In this document: positions 1-9,366 of the stretch, one piece after another
How positions within the stretch are numbered: the stretch's first letter is position 1
Layout of the letters: each line of letters starts with the position of its first letter
NCBI RefSeq assembly: GCF_000695625.1
Contig: NZ_JMQI01000041.1
Location: forward strand, 62,001 to 126,000
Direction of reading: 5' to 3'
Length of the DNA stretch: 64,000 nucleotides
Origin: Amycolatopsis rifamycinica
GTDB lineage: Bacteria > Actinomycetota > Actinomycetes > Mycobacteriales > Pseudonocardiaceae
Program-made: the position numbers and the translations under genes
Notes under the pieces: model-generated
The model's database searches: none
The model's input: the letters and a program-made list of their open reading frames with translations, nothing else
Told to the model about the DNA's origin: nothing

Positions 1-582
1 CTCCTCGTCCAGCAGCGTCCGGCGCCGCGTCGACAAGGCCCGCAACGACGACTCCGCGTCCCCTCGGGCGCGGGACGCCCGGTCCGTCGACGCCAGGACG
101 CGCACGACCTCCAGCAGGTCGGCGTCGCACCGGGACAACGCCGAGCGCACCGAGTCCAGGTGCGCGATCTCCTCCGCGTACCGCGCGCGCTGCTCCTTCG
201 TCACCAGCTCCTGGTGCAGGTCGTCCCAGCGCGCCGCCTCCGCCGCGAGCGCCCGCGTCTCCGGGCCGACGTCGTCAAGGTCCACCTGCGGGACGCCGTC
301 GGAAACGCGGACCGCGCGCTCCAGGGCCTGGACCTGCTGCTGCAGCCGGTCCAGCCGCCGGCCGAGCAGGTCGAGCCGGTCCTGCGCGCCGCCGGTTTCC
401 AGCCGCTCGGTCAGGTCGGCGACGTCCTGGCGCAGGCGGTCGTCGGTCTCCTCGACGGCCGCGCGCAGCCCGTCGACCGCCGCGAACAGCTCGTCGAGGT
501 CGCGCCGGGTCGTGTCCACCGGCTCGGGGTACTCCCGTGTGAACTCCGGATCGTCGCCGTAGGTGGCGTAGCCGTGGCTCAC
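1..582 (-). CDS. Coiled-coil hypothetical protein (3' end beyond window)
   Basis: A GTG start at 582 begins VSHGYATYGDDPEF and the frame stays open to base 1, so the C-terminus lies outside the window. The visible 194 residues are charged and rich in Leu, Arg, Glu and Gln, with heptad-like stretches such as LLGRRLDRLQQQVQALERAV, so a long coiled coil is likely. There is no signal peptide and no membrane segment. The start overlaps the stop of the upstream membrane-protein gene (GTGA), so the two are probably translated together. No family is recognised. The start is chosen from the overlap and is fairly secure. Confidence 0.7.
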   Translation of the reverse strand, partial: MSHGYATYGDDPEFTREYPEPVDTTRRDLDELFAAVDGLRAAVEETDDRLRQDVADLTERLETGGAQDRLDLLGRRLDRLQQQVQALERAVRVSDGVPQVDLDDVGPETRALAAEAARWDDLHQELVTKEQRARYAEEIAHLDSVRSALSRCDADLLEVVRVLASTDRASRARGDAESSLRALSTRRRTLLDEE

Positions 583-1127
583 GGGATCCGGCTTTCCCGC
601 CACAGCAGCGTGGTCGTGCCCACGACGCCCAGCGCCGTCAGGATCGTGCACACCATGGCCCCGGACCACGGGATCAGCGCGAGAGCCAGCGCCAACGCCG
701 TGATGGTGCCCGCCGACGCCGCCCGCCGGCGCTCGCGGATCACGGCCGCGGCCCGGCGGACCGGGGCGAAGCCGACCCACAGGCCCGCGCCGAACAGCGG
801 CACCAGCAAGAGCAGCCAGACCGGCGAAAGCACCTCGAACAACACCAGCGCCGCGGCGACCAGCGGCACCAGCACGGGCGCGGCCGCGAACCAGACGACC
901 GCGCGCTGCGTCGCCGCGTGCCGGGACTCGAGCTCCGCGTCGGCGAGCCGCCGCCGGGCCTCTTCGAACGCCAGCTCGGCGTCGAGCAGCCGGTGGGCCG
1001 TCGCCACGAGCTCGTCCATCGCCTCGACGTCCCCGGGCGGGGTCGCGAGCCCGTCCCGCAGGTCCTGCTTGAGCCGGGCGACGCGCCCCTCCGCGAGGTC
1101 GCGGTCGTGCTGGGCCGGTGTCGTCAC
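579..1127 (-). CDS. Small membrane protein, function unknown
   Basis: A 182-residue protein from a GTG start. Residues 1-75 are charged and helical (RRRLADAELESRHA), consistent with a cytosolic coiled coil. Two hydrophobic hairpins follow at about 78-120 and 140-176, giving roughly four membrane passes. It is coupled by a GTGA overlap to the coiled-coil gene downstream. No enzymatic motif is visible. The pair could form a membrane-anchored scaffold, but this is inference from architecture only. The start lacks a strong ribosome binding site. Confidence 0.65.
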   Translation of the reverse strand: MTTPAQHDRDLAEGRVARLKQDLRDGLATPPGDVEAMDELVATAHRLLDAELAFEEARRRLADAELESRHAATQRAVVWFAAAPVLVPLVAAALVLFEVLSPVWLLLLVPLFGAGLWVGFAPVRRAAAVIRERRRAASAGTITALALALALIPWSGAMVCTILTALGVVGTTTLLWRESRIP

Positions 1128-1183
1128 GCGACCACTTTAGGTGCCACCACCGTCACCACCGGCCCCCTGCGGCCGGTGAGTCG

Positions 1184-2377
1184 TCAGAGGTCGCCGAGGG
1201 CGGTGACCGGCGACTCCACGCAGTCGGCGACGAACCGCAGGAACCCGCCCGCCGTGCCGCCGTCGCAGACGCGGTGGTCGAACGCCAGCGTCAGCTCGCA
1301 GATCTTCCGGGCCACCAGCGCCCCGTCGACCACCCATGGCCGGTCGATGATCCGGCCGATGCCGAGGATGGCCGCCTGGGGGTGGTTGATGATCGCGGCC
1401 GAGCCGTCGACACCGAAGACGCCGTAGTTGTTGACGGTGAAGGTACCGCCGGTGAGCTCCGCGGGCGCGAGCTTGCCCTCCCGGGCGGTGCGGGCGCGCT
1501 CGCCGATCGCCGCCGACAGCTCGCGCGTGGACAGCTCGTCCGCGTCCCGCACCACCGGCACGACCAGGCCGCGGTCGGTCTGCGCGGCGAACCCGAGGTG
1601 GATCTTGTCAAGCAGCACGATCTCGTCGCCCTCGACGCGCGAGTTCAGCTCCGGGTACCTGCGCAGCCCCGCGACGGCGAACCGCGCGATCAGGCCGAGC
1701 AGGCTGACCGGCCGGTCCGTCTTGGCGTTCAGCGCGGCGCGCGCGGCCACCAGCTCCGTCGCGTCGACGTCCACCCACACGGTCGCCTCGGGAATCTCCC
1801 GCCGCGAGGTCGTCAGCTTGTCGGCGACGGCTTTGCGCACGCCGGTCAGGGGGATGCGCTTGCCGTTCGCGACGGGCTTCTTCAGCACCGCTTCGACGTC
1901 GGCGCGGCGGATGATCCCGTCCGGACCGCTCGGGGCGATCTTCGCCAGGTCGATCCCGTTGTCCGCCGCCAGCTTCCGGACGAACGGCGAGATCACGCCG
2001 GGCGCCCGCGCCGGCCGGGCGGGTGCCGGGGCACTCACCGGGCGCCGCGCGCGCTTGCGCCGGGTGGCGGGCGCGGTGCCGTAGCCGATGAGGACGTTGC
2101 CGCTCCCGGCGGACGCGGCGGACACGGTGACGCCGGGTTCGGCGAACCCGCCGACGGTCAGCAGCGGCGCGCCGACCGGCAGCAGCTGCCCCGGCTCGCC
2201 GTGCAGCGCGGTCACCACACCGGCGAACGGCACCGGCACCTCGACCGCCGCCTTCGCCGTCTCGACCTCGACGACGACCTGGTCGACGTCGACGGTGTCG
2301 CCGACCTTGACCCGCCAGTCCACGATCGCCGCCTCGGTCAGGCCTTCGCCGAGGTCCGGCAGCAGGAAGTCAGGCAC
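1184..2377 (-). CDS. bkdC: Branched-chain 2-oxoacid dehydrogenase E2 (dihydrolipoamide acyltransferase)
   Basis: This is the E2 core of the 2-oxoacid dehydrogenase complex. It carries acyl groups on lipoate and transfers them to CoA. The 397 residues show an N-terminal lipoyl domain with the lipoylated Lys in VETAKAAVEV (about residues 41-50), an Ala/Pro/Arg-rich linker, an E3-binding peripheral domain (FVRKLAADNGIDL, about 130-165) and a C-terminal catalytic domain ending in DHRVCDGG, the DHRxxDG active-site motif. It has only one lipoyl domain. The GTG start overlaps the end of the E1-beta gene by 8 bp, making it the last gene of the bkdABC operon. The order E1a-E1b-E2 fits a branched-chain rather than a pyruvate complex; substrate is inferred from operon type. 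Confidence 0.93.
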   Translation of the reverse strand: MPDFLLPDLGEGLTEAAIVDWRVKVGDTVDVDQVVVEVETAKAAVEVPVPFAGVVTALHGEPGQLLPVGAPLLTVGGFAEPGVTVSAASAGSGNVLIGYGTAPATRRKRARRPVSAPAPARPARAPGVISPFVRKLAADNGIDLAKIAPSGPDGIIRRADVEAVLKKPVANGKRIPLTGVRKAVADKLTTSRREIPEATVWVDVDATELVAARAALNAKTDRPVSLLGLIARFAVAGLRRYPELNSRVEGDEIVLLDKIHLGFAAQTDRGLVVPVVRDADELSTRELSAAIGERARTAREGKLAPAELTGGTFTVNNYGVFGVDGSAAIINHPQAAILGIGRIIDRPWVVDGALVARKICELTLAFDHRVCDGGTAGGFLRFVADCVESPVTALGDL

Positions 2378-3365
2378 CGGCCACCACCGGCGTGTCGTCC
2401 CACTGCAGCCGCGCGATCGTGTCGAGGATCCGGTCGACGTCGGGCAGCTGGTAGCGCTCGAGCTTCGGCGCCGGGTACGGGATGTCGAGCCCGGTCACCC
2501 GCAGGACGGGCGCGTGCAGCTGGTGGAAGCACTGCTCGGTGACGCGCGCGACGACCTCGGCGCCGTAGCCGCCGAAGCCGGCGGCCTCGTGGACGACCAC
2601 GGCCCGCCCGGTGCGGCGGACCGAAGCCGTGACGGTCTCGTCGTCGAACGGCGACAGCGACCGCAGGTCGACGACCTCGACGTCCCAGCCTTCGGCCTTC
2701 GCCGCTTCGGCGGTCTCCAGCGCGGTGGCGACCATCGGGCCGTACGCGATGAGCGTGACGTCCTTGCCGTGCCGGCGGACCACGGCCTGGTCCATCCCGG
2801 GACCGGTGCGGGTGAAGGTGACCTCTTCGCTCGACCAGTAGCGGCACTTCGGCTCGAGGAAGACCACCGGGTCCGGCGATTCGATGGCGTCGCGCAGCAG
2901 GTCGTAGGCGTCCTGCGCGGTCCCCGGCGTGACGACGCGCAGGCCCGGCGTGTGCGTGTAGTAGGCCTCGCTGGAGTCGCAGTGGTGCTCGACGCCGCCG
3001 ATGCCGCCGGCGTAGGGCACGCGGATGACCATCGGCAGCGAAAGCGCCCCGCGGGTGCGGTTGCGCAGCTTCGCCACGTGCGAGGTGATCTGCTCGAACG
3101 CGGGGTAGGCGAAGGCGTCGAACTGCATCTCGACGACCGGCCGGAACCCGCCCATCGCCATCCCGACGGCGAACCCGACGATGCCGGATTCGGCGAGCGG
3201 GGTGTCGAAGCAGCGGTCCTCGCCGAAGTCGGCGGTGATGCCGTCGGTGACGCGGAAAACGCCGCCGAGCGTGCCGACGTCCTCGCCGAACACGAGGACG
3301 CGGTCGTCGTCCTTGAGAGCGTCGCGCAGGGCCGCGTTGAGGGCCTGCGCCATGGTGGTCGTCAT
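2370..3365 (-). CDS. bkdB: Branched-chain 2-oxoacid dehydrogenase E1 beta subunit
   Basis: This 331-residue transketolase-type beta subunit pairs with E1 alpha for thiamine-diphosphate-dependent decarboxylation of branched 2-oxoacids. Conserved features include the start MTTTMAQALNAALRDAL, VFGEDVGTLGGVFRVT, DTPLAESGIVGFAVGMA and the C-terminal transketolase domain ending near TGLDIPYPAPKLE. Its ATG overlaps the alpha-subunit stop (ATGA at 3362-3365) and its end overlaps the E2 start, so all three subunits are co-translated. Length and motifs are normal for the family. Confidence 0.95.
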   Translation of the reverse strand: MTTTMAQALNAALRDALKDDDRVLVFGEDVGTLGGVFRVTDGITADFGEDRCFDTPLAESGIVGFAVGMAMGGFRPVVEMQFDAFAYPAFEQITSHVAKLRNRTRGALSLPMVIRVPYAGGIGGVEHHCDSSEAYYTHTPGLRVVTPGTAQDAYDLLRDAIESPDPVVFLEPKCRYWSSEEVTFTRTGPGMDQAVVRRHGKDVTLIAYGPMVATALETAEAAKAEGWDVEVVDLRSLSPFDDETVTASVRRTGRAVVVHEAAGFGGYGAEVVARVTEQCFHQLHAPVLRVTGLDIPYPAPKLERYQLPDVDRILDTIARLQWDDTPVVAGA

Positions 3366-4441
3366 CAGGCCTCCAGTTCGGCTTCGAGGGCGGCCCGCTG
3401 GGCGCGCAGCTGGCGGGTCGGTTCGGCGTAGACGTGGTCGAACAGCGACAGCGGGTCGAGCTCGGGCTCGGCGTTCAGGGTGTCGCGGACGGACTGGGCG
3501 AACACCTCGGCGTCGGCCGCGAACCGCTCGATTTCGGTGTCCCGCAGGAGGTTCTGGCCCTTGAGGAAGGTTTCGAGCCGCTTGAGCGGGTCCGCCTCGC
3601 GCCACTTCGCGACTTCTTCGGCGTCGCGGTAGCGGGTGGCGTCGTCGGCGTTGGTGTGCGCGTCGATGCGGTAGGTGTGCGCCTCGACGAGGACCGGTCC
3701 CTTGCCTTCGCGCGCGTGCTTCACGGCGTCGTCGAGGACGGCCAGCACGGCGACGGCGTCGTTGCCGTCGACCTGCTCCGAGCGCATGCCGTAGCCGATG
3801 CCCTTGTACGCCAGCGCTTCCGCGGCGCTCTGCTTCTCGAAGGGCACCGAGATGGCGAAGCGGTTGTTCTGCACGAAGAACACGACGGGCGCCTTGAAGA
3901 CGGCGGCGAAGTTGAGCGCTTCGTGGAAGTCGCCTTCGCTGGTGGCGCCGTCCCCGATGAGCGCGAGCGCGACGGCGTCTTCGCCGCGTCGCTGCATCGC
4001 GTGCGCCAGCCCGGCGGCGTGCAGAGTCTGCGTCGCGAGCGGAGTGCACTGAGGCGCGACGCGCGTCTCGACCGGGTTGTAGCCGCAGTGGGCGTCGCCG
4101 CGAAGGAGCGTCAGCACTTCACCGGGCTTCAGGCCGCGGGCGACGAGGGCGACGGAGTCGCGGTAGGTCGGGAACAGCCAGTCCCGGGGGCCGAGGGCGA
4201 GCGCCGCGGCGACCTGGCAGGCCTCCTGGCCGGCGCTGGAGGGGTAGACGGCGAGGCGGCCCTGCTTGGTGAGCGCGGTCGCCTGCACGTCGAACCGGCG
4301 GCCCAGGACCATCAGCCGGTAGGCCTCCTTGAGCCGCTCCCCCGAGGGCTCGCCGTACCCGCCGTGCGCGTCGGCCCGGCTTCCGTCTTCGGCGACGAAC
4401 CGCACGGGGGAAGCGGACGGCAGCAGGGTCTCAGCAGCCAT
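3365..4441 (-). CDS. bkdA: Branched-chain 2-oxoacid dehydrogenase E1 alpha subunit
   Basis: This 358-residue ThDP-binding alpha subunit shows YPSSAGQEACQVAAALAL near the N-terminus, the ThDP motif ALIGDGATSEGDFHEALNFA and the phosphorylation-loop region YRIDAHTNADDATRYRD. I chose the ATG at 4441, which follows a GGGAGAGG ribosome binding site; an in-frame GTG four codons upstream is the alternative. It is the first gene of the bkd operon and lies 77 bp from a divergent Lrp/AsnC regulator. Branched acyl-CoAs made by this complex prime iso and anteiso fatty acids. Confidence 0.94.
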   Translation of the reverse strand: MAAETLLPSASPVRFVAEDGSRADAHGGYGEPSGERLKEAYRLMVLGRRFDVQATALTKQGRLAVYPSSAGQEACQVAAALALGPRDWLFPTYRDSVALVARGLKPGEVLTLLRGDAHCGYNPVETRVAPQCTPLATQTLHAAGLAHAMQRRGEDAVALALIGDGATSEGDFHEALNFAAVFKAPVVFFVQNNRFAISVPFEKQSAAEALAYKGIGYGMRSEQVDGNDAVAVLAVLDDAVKHAREGKGPVLVEAHTYRIDAHTNADDATRYRDAEEVAKWREADPLKRLETFLKGQNLLRDTEIERFAADAEVFAQSVRDTLNAEPELDPLSLFDHVYAEPTRQLRAQRAALEAELEA

Positions 4442-4518
4442 GACACACACCACCTCTCCCAGACATATGATGCTGAAATGGTGGTTCTCGGCGGTGTTGT
4501 GTTCAAGGGCTGGCGAAA
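4442..4518. promoter_or_regulatory. Divergent bkd / lrp promoter region
   Basis: These 77 bp separate the divergent bkdA and Lrp-type regulator starts. The centre (about 4468-4490) is unusually AT-rich for this DNA, with CATATG followed by ATGCTGAAATGG. An AT-rich, loosely symmetric centre is what Lrp/AsnC operators often look like, so it is the likely binding site for the adjacent regulator. No -10/-35 pair can be assigned with confidence. Confidence 0.5.
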
Positions 4519-5052
4519 ATGAGCGACAAACGGCCTTCCGAGCCGGGTCCGGTGGGCCAAACGTCCAGGGGTGTCCTGGCTCACGGGGCACTGCCGGGAC
4601 GAACGGTCCCGGCACTGGACGACGTCGACCGGGCGATGCTGGCGGAGCTCTCGGCGGACGGCCGCCTGGCGGTGCGCGCGTTGGCGGAAAAACTCCACAT
4701 CTCGCGGACGAACGCGTACGCACGCTTGGAGCGGCTGCTGGCCGAGGGGGTGATCACCGGCTTCGGCGCGCGGATCGATCCCCGGCGGGCGGGCCTGGGA
4801 ACGTCGGCGTACATCATGGTGACGGTGGAGCAGACGTCCTGGCGCACGATGGCGACGGACCTGCACGAGATCCCGTACGTGGACCACGTGGCGCTGGTGG
4901 GCGGCGACTTCGACATCCTGCTGCTGGTCCGGACGCCGGACAACTCGACGCTGCGGGACGTGGTGCTGGAGCGGCTGCAGGCATTGGAGGGCGTGCGGTC
5001 GACGCGGACGTGGCTGATCTTCGAGGAGCTGCCGGGCTCGGTGCTGAGCTGA
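4519..5052 (+). CDS. Lrp/AsnC family regulator, probable bkd regulator
   Basis: This 177-residue protein has an N-terminal winged helix (LDDVDRAMLAELSADGRLAV ... LHISRTNAYARLERLLAEGV, about 35-80) and a C-terminal RAM/ligand domain (GTSAYIMVTVEQ ... VGGDFDILLLVRTPDN). About 35 extra residues precede the usual start of the fold. Lrp-type BkdR proteins activate branched-chain keto acid dehydrogenase operons in response to branched-chain amino acids. The divergent arrangement with bkdA supports that role here, but the ligand is inference. Confidence 0.88.
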   Translation: MSDKRPSEPGPVGQTSRGVLAHGALPGRTVPALDDVDRAMLAELSADGRLAVRALAEKLHISRTNAYARLERLLAEGVITGFGARIDPRRAGLGTSAYIMVTVEQTSWRTMATDLHEIPYVDHVALVGGDFDILLLVRTPDNSTLRDVVLERLQALEGVRSTRTWLIFEELPGSVLS

Positions 5053-5065
5053 CGCGGACGGGGGT

Positions 5066-5275
5066 TCATCGCCCTTTCAGCGCGTCCCAGCCTCGCCTGA
5101 CCAGTAGTCCGACACCGGCGACGAGGACGATCGCCGCCGACAGCGCGGTCGCGAAGATCAGGGAGAACACGAGATCGCTGAGACCGAACGGCAAGGTCAT
5201 CAGAAAACAGGTACCCCAGGTGATGGCGAGCGTGCCGGCCACGTCCGCGGCTCGCTTCACCAACGCACCGCCCAC
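5066..5275 (-). CDS. Small two-helix membrane protein, unknown
   Basis: A GTG start at 5275 follows a strong GGGGAGG ribosome binding site eight bases upstream and gives 69 residues. Two hydrophobic helices are visible (about residues 12-32 and 36-58), bounded by Lys/Arg and ending RRGWDALKGR. The upstream in-frame extension lacks a ribosome binding site. It converges on the Lrp gene with a 13-bp gap. No family is recognised. Confidence 0.55.
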   Translation of the reverse strand: MGGALVKRAADVAGTLAITWGTCFLMTLPFGLSDLVFSLIFATALSAAIVLVAGVGLLVRRGWDALKGR

Positions 5276-5524
5276 CTGAAGAACCTCCCCCCGTGCCGGG
5301 TCCCGGCCAGTGTTCCAGCTTACCCCGACAAACGGGCAGAACCTTTGCCCGGCAGTGCCCTTGACCGCAAGAGCGGCACCGGCTAAACGTGGCCGCGCCA
5401 CCGAGCGACTCTTATTTTATGTCGAGAATTAACAGGCGCTCCAAACATTCGAAACCCTTGACTGCCTCCCGTCACCCGGTGAGGATCGGCCGGTCCGCCG
5501 TTCATCGCAGAATGGACCAGACCC
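5276..5524. promoter_or_regulatory. Divergent intergenic region before the GH3 gene
   Basis: These 249 bp hold the promoters of the small membrane gene (leftward) and the GH3 glucosidase (rightward). An AT-rich patch at about 5408-5435 is unusual for this DNA and is followed by GGCGCTCC. That could be half of a CebR-type operator (TGGGAGCGCTCCCA), but the other half is not present. A weak TTGACT lies at about 5457. No gene is seen. Confidence 0.35.
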
Positions 5525-8173
<2,649 letters not shown>

Positions 8174-8179
8174 CGGCGA

Positions 8180-8220
8180 CCGGGCCGGGAGCGGATTCCG
8201 CTCCCGGCCCGGTTCGTTTC
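8180..8220 (+). terminator. Intrinsic-type terminator after the GH3 gene
   Basis: A perfect 15-bp stem (8180-8194 paired with 8198-8212) closes on a 3-base loop and is followed by TTCGTTTC. The stop codon of the GH3 gene lies just upstream, so this is its terminator. The right arm plus tail (8198-8220) reappears exactly at 9329-9351. Confidence 0.85.
8198..8220 (+). repeat. 23-bp direct repeat, left copy
   Basis: This stretch, from CCGCTCCCGG to GTTCGTTTC, is the right arm and tail of the GH3 terminator. It is identical over 23 bp to 9329-9351. The two copies bound the HTH gene segment and look like the footprint of an insertion or duplication. The right end overlaps the HTH stop codon. Confidence 0.85.
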
Positions 8221-8836
8221 ATCCGCTGCGCACCGACTGCGCGGCCACGTGCTCCACGCCTTTCTCGGCCAGCAGGGCCAGTGTCAACCTCCGCGCCCAG
8301 GCAACCGCCTTGTCGAGATCACCCGCTGCCCGGACGAGCCGCAACTGTTCGAGGCACCGGTCGACGCCCACCTCCGCACCCCCGCGAGGCGGCGCCGGCT
8401 CCGGCCTGACCTCGCCGGTGGCTCTGCGCTTGCGGCGCTCGACTGCGATCCGCCCCCAAGCGCGCATGATCTTGTCGACCTGGTCCATCCTCAGACCGCA
8501 ACCGGTCAGGAACAGCAGGACCTGGTCGGGGTCTACGGGCAGTCCTTTCCTCGAGACCGACACCAGGTGGTAGGCGGAACTCCGGGCGATCGACGTCTTC
8601 GCCGCCACTTGGCCGGCGGTCAAGCCCGACCGCTTGAGCACCAGACGCAGCACGGCCAGGAACTCGTCGACCGTGGACAGTGTCAGTTCGTCGGCCGCCA
8701 GCGCCACCCTTGCCGAAACGCGGAACGTATCCGGACCGCGATCGTCGGGGAGTGGTGTGCCAGTAGGCGTGCCCAGGGCCTTTCGCCGCACCGGAGGACG
8801 GCTCCACCACCCTTGGTGATCCACCCGGAAGCTCAT
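8219..8836 (-). CDS. Helix-turn-helix protein, XRE-like
   Basis: The recognisable part runs from LSTVDEFLAVLRLVLKRSGL through TAGQVAAKTSIARSSAYHLV and on to WGRIAVERRKRR. This is an XRE-like helix-turn-helix of a type common in actinomycetes, followed by a helical C-terminal region (CLEQLRLVRAAGDLDKAVAW). I chose the ATG at 8836 (205 residues), but the frame stays open much further upstream and the ribosome binding site is weak, so the start is uncertain. The gene sits alone in the 1.1-kb segment between 23-bp direct repeats. Targets are unknown. Confidence 0.6.
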   Translation of the reverse strand: MSFRVDHQGWWSRPPVRRKALGTPTGTPLPDDRGPDTFRVSARVALAADELTLSTVDEFLAVLRLVLKRSGLTAGQVAAKTSIARSSAYHLVSVSRKGLPVDPDQVLLFLTGCGLRMDQVDKIMRAWGRIAVERRKRRATGEVRPEPAPPRGGAEVGVDRCLEQLRLVRAAGDLDKAVAWARRLTLALLAEKGVEHVAAQSVRSG

Positions 8837-9266
8837 TCTCGGCGTCCGGCTCTCGGGTGCCCGGGCAACGGTCGAGTTGGTGAAGTCGGAGACATCGAAA
8901 TCCCACGCCAGGCGTAAGGTGGCACTCGACACCGGGCGTTCCCCGCGACGCGGCACCGTACCGACGGGAACGCCCCGATATTCGAACTCCGGTCCGGCTC
9001 GACGCACGCATCGGCGGAGATTTGCGTCCAAAACACGCGAAGTGTCCAAAGAACCGTCCATACACAAAGGCCCCACGCCCACGTTTCTCCAGTTCAGCGC
9101 CCTCACAAGGGGACCAGAAATGGAATACTGGTACATACCAGAATTTGGCTCCGGCGGACGACCCCGAATAGGTTGCGAATGTGCGCGGGCAGCGTCGCGC
9201 ACGGTTCCCGAACTCGAGATGGTGAAGTCGGAGCACGGAACCCGGATGAGCGCCGGTGGCACGGCG
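8837..9266. other. Intergenic segment inside the direct-repeat-bounded island
   Basis: No convincing gene is seen here. The base composition is visibly less GC-rich than the neighbours around 9030-9170. A 20-bp near-repeat (one mismatch) occurs at 8872-8891 and 9214-9233 with core GGTGAAGTCGGAG. A small dyad TGGTACATACCA lies at about 9129-9140. These could be promoter or regulator sites for the leftward HTH gene. Confidence 0.4.
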
Positions 9267-9312
9267 CCTCGTCGACGAGGTCTTGAAGGTTCTTCACGGG
9301 GCCTTCAAGACC
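9267..9312. repeat. Nested palindrome and hairpin near the right direct repeat
   Basis: A perfect 14-bp palindrome (CCTCGTCGACGAGG, 9267-9280) runs into a hairpin whose 11-bp arms GGTCTTGAAGG (9279-9289) and CCTTCAAGACC (9302-9312) are perfectly complementary around a 12-base loop. The hairpin is 16 bp from the right 23-bp repeat. It has no T-tract, so it may be a recombinase or regulator site rather than a terminator. Confidence 0.6.
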
Positions 9313-9328
9313 AGCCGGTCTCACCGAT

Positions 9329-9351
9329 CCGCTCCCGGCCCGGTTCGTTTC
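9329..9351 (+). repeat. 23-bp direct repeat, right copy
   Basis: Identical to 8198-8220. Here the left arm of the terminator stem is absent, so this copy cannot form the hairpin. The layout suggests that the GH3 terminator once stood directly before the DUF885 gene and that 1.1 kb was inserted with duplication of the site. Confidence 0.85.
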
Positions 9352-9366
9352 CGACACGATGACCGG

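Noticed and set aside
1118-2542. Long plus-strand open frame opposite bkdC
   Set aside because: It is a reverse-strand shadow typical of high-GC DNA; the minus strand encodes a complete E2 with lipoyl and catalytic motifs.
4329-5279. Plus-strand open frame spanning the bkd/lrp region
   Set aside because: It crosses a divergent promoter and overlaps the true Lrp gene in another frame.
5425-5450. CebR/LacI operator before the GH3 gene
   Set aside because: Only one half-site (GGCGCTCC) is present and there is no LacI-type regulator nearby; too weak to call.
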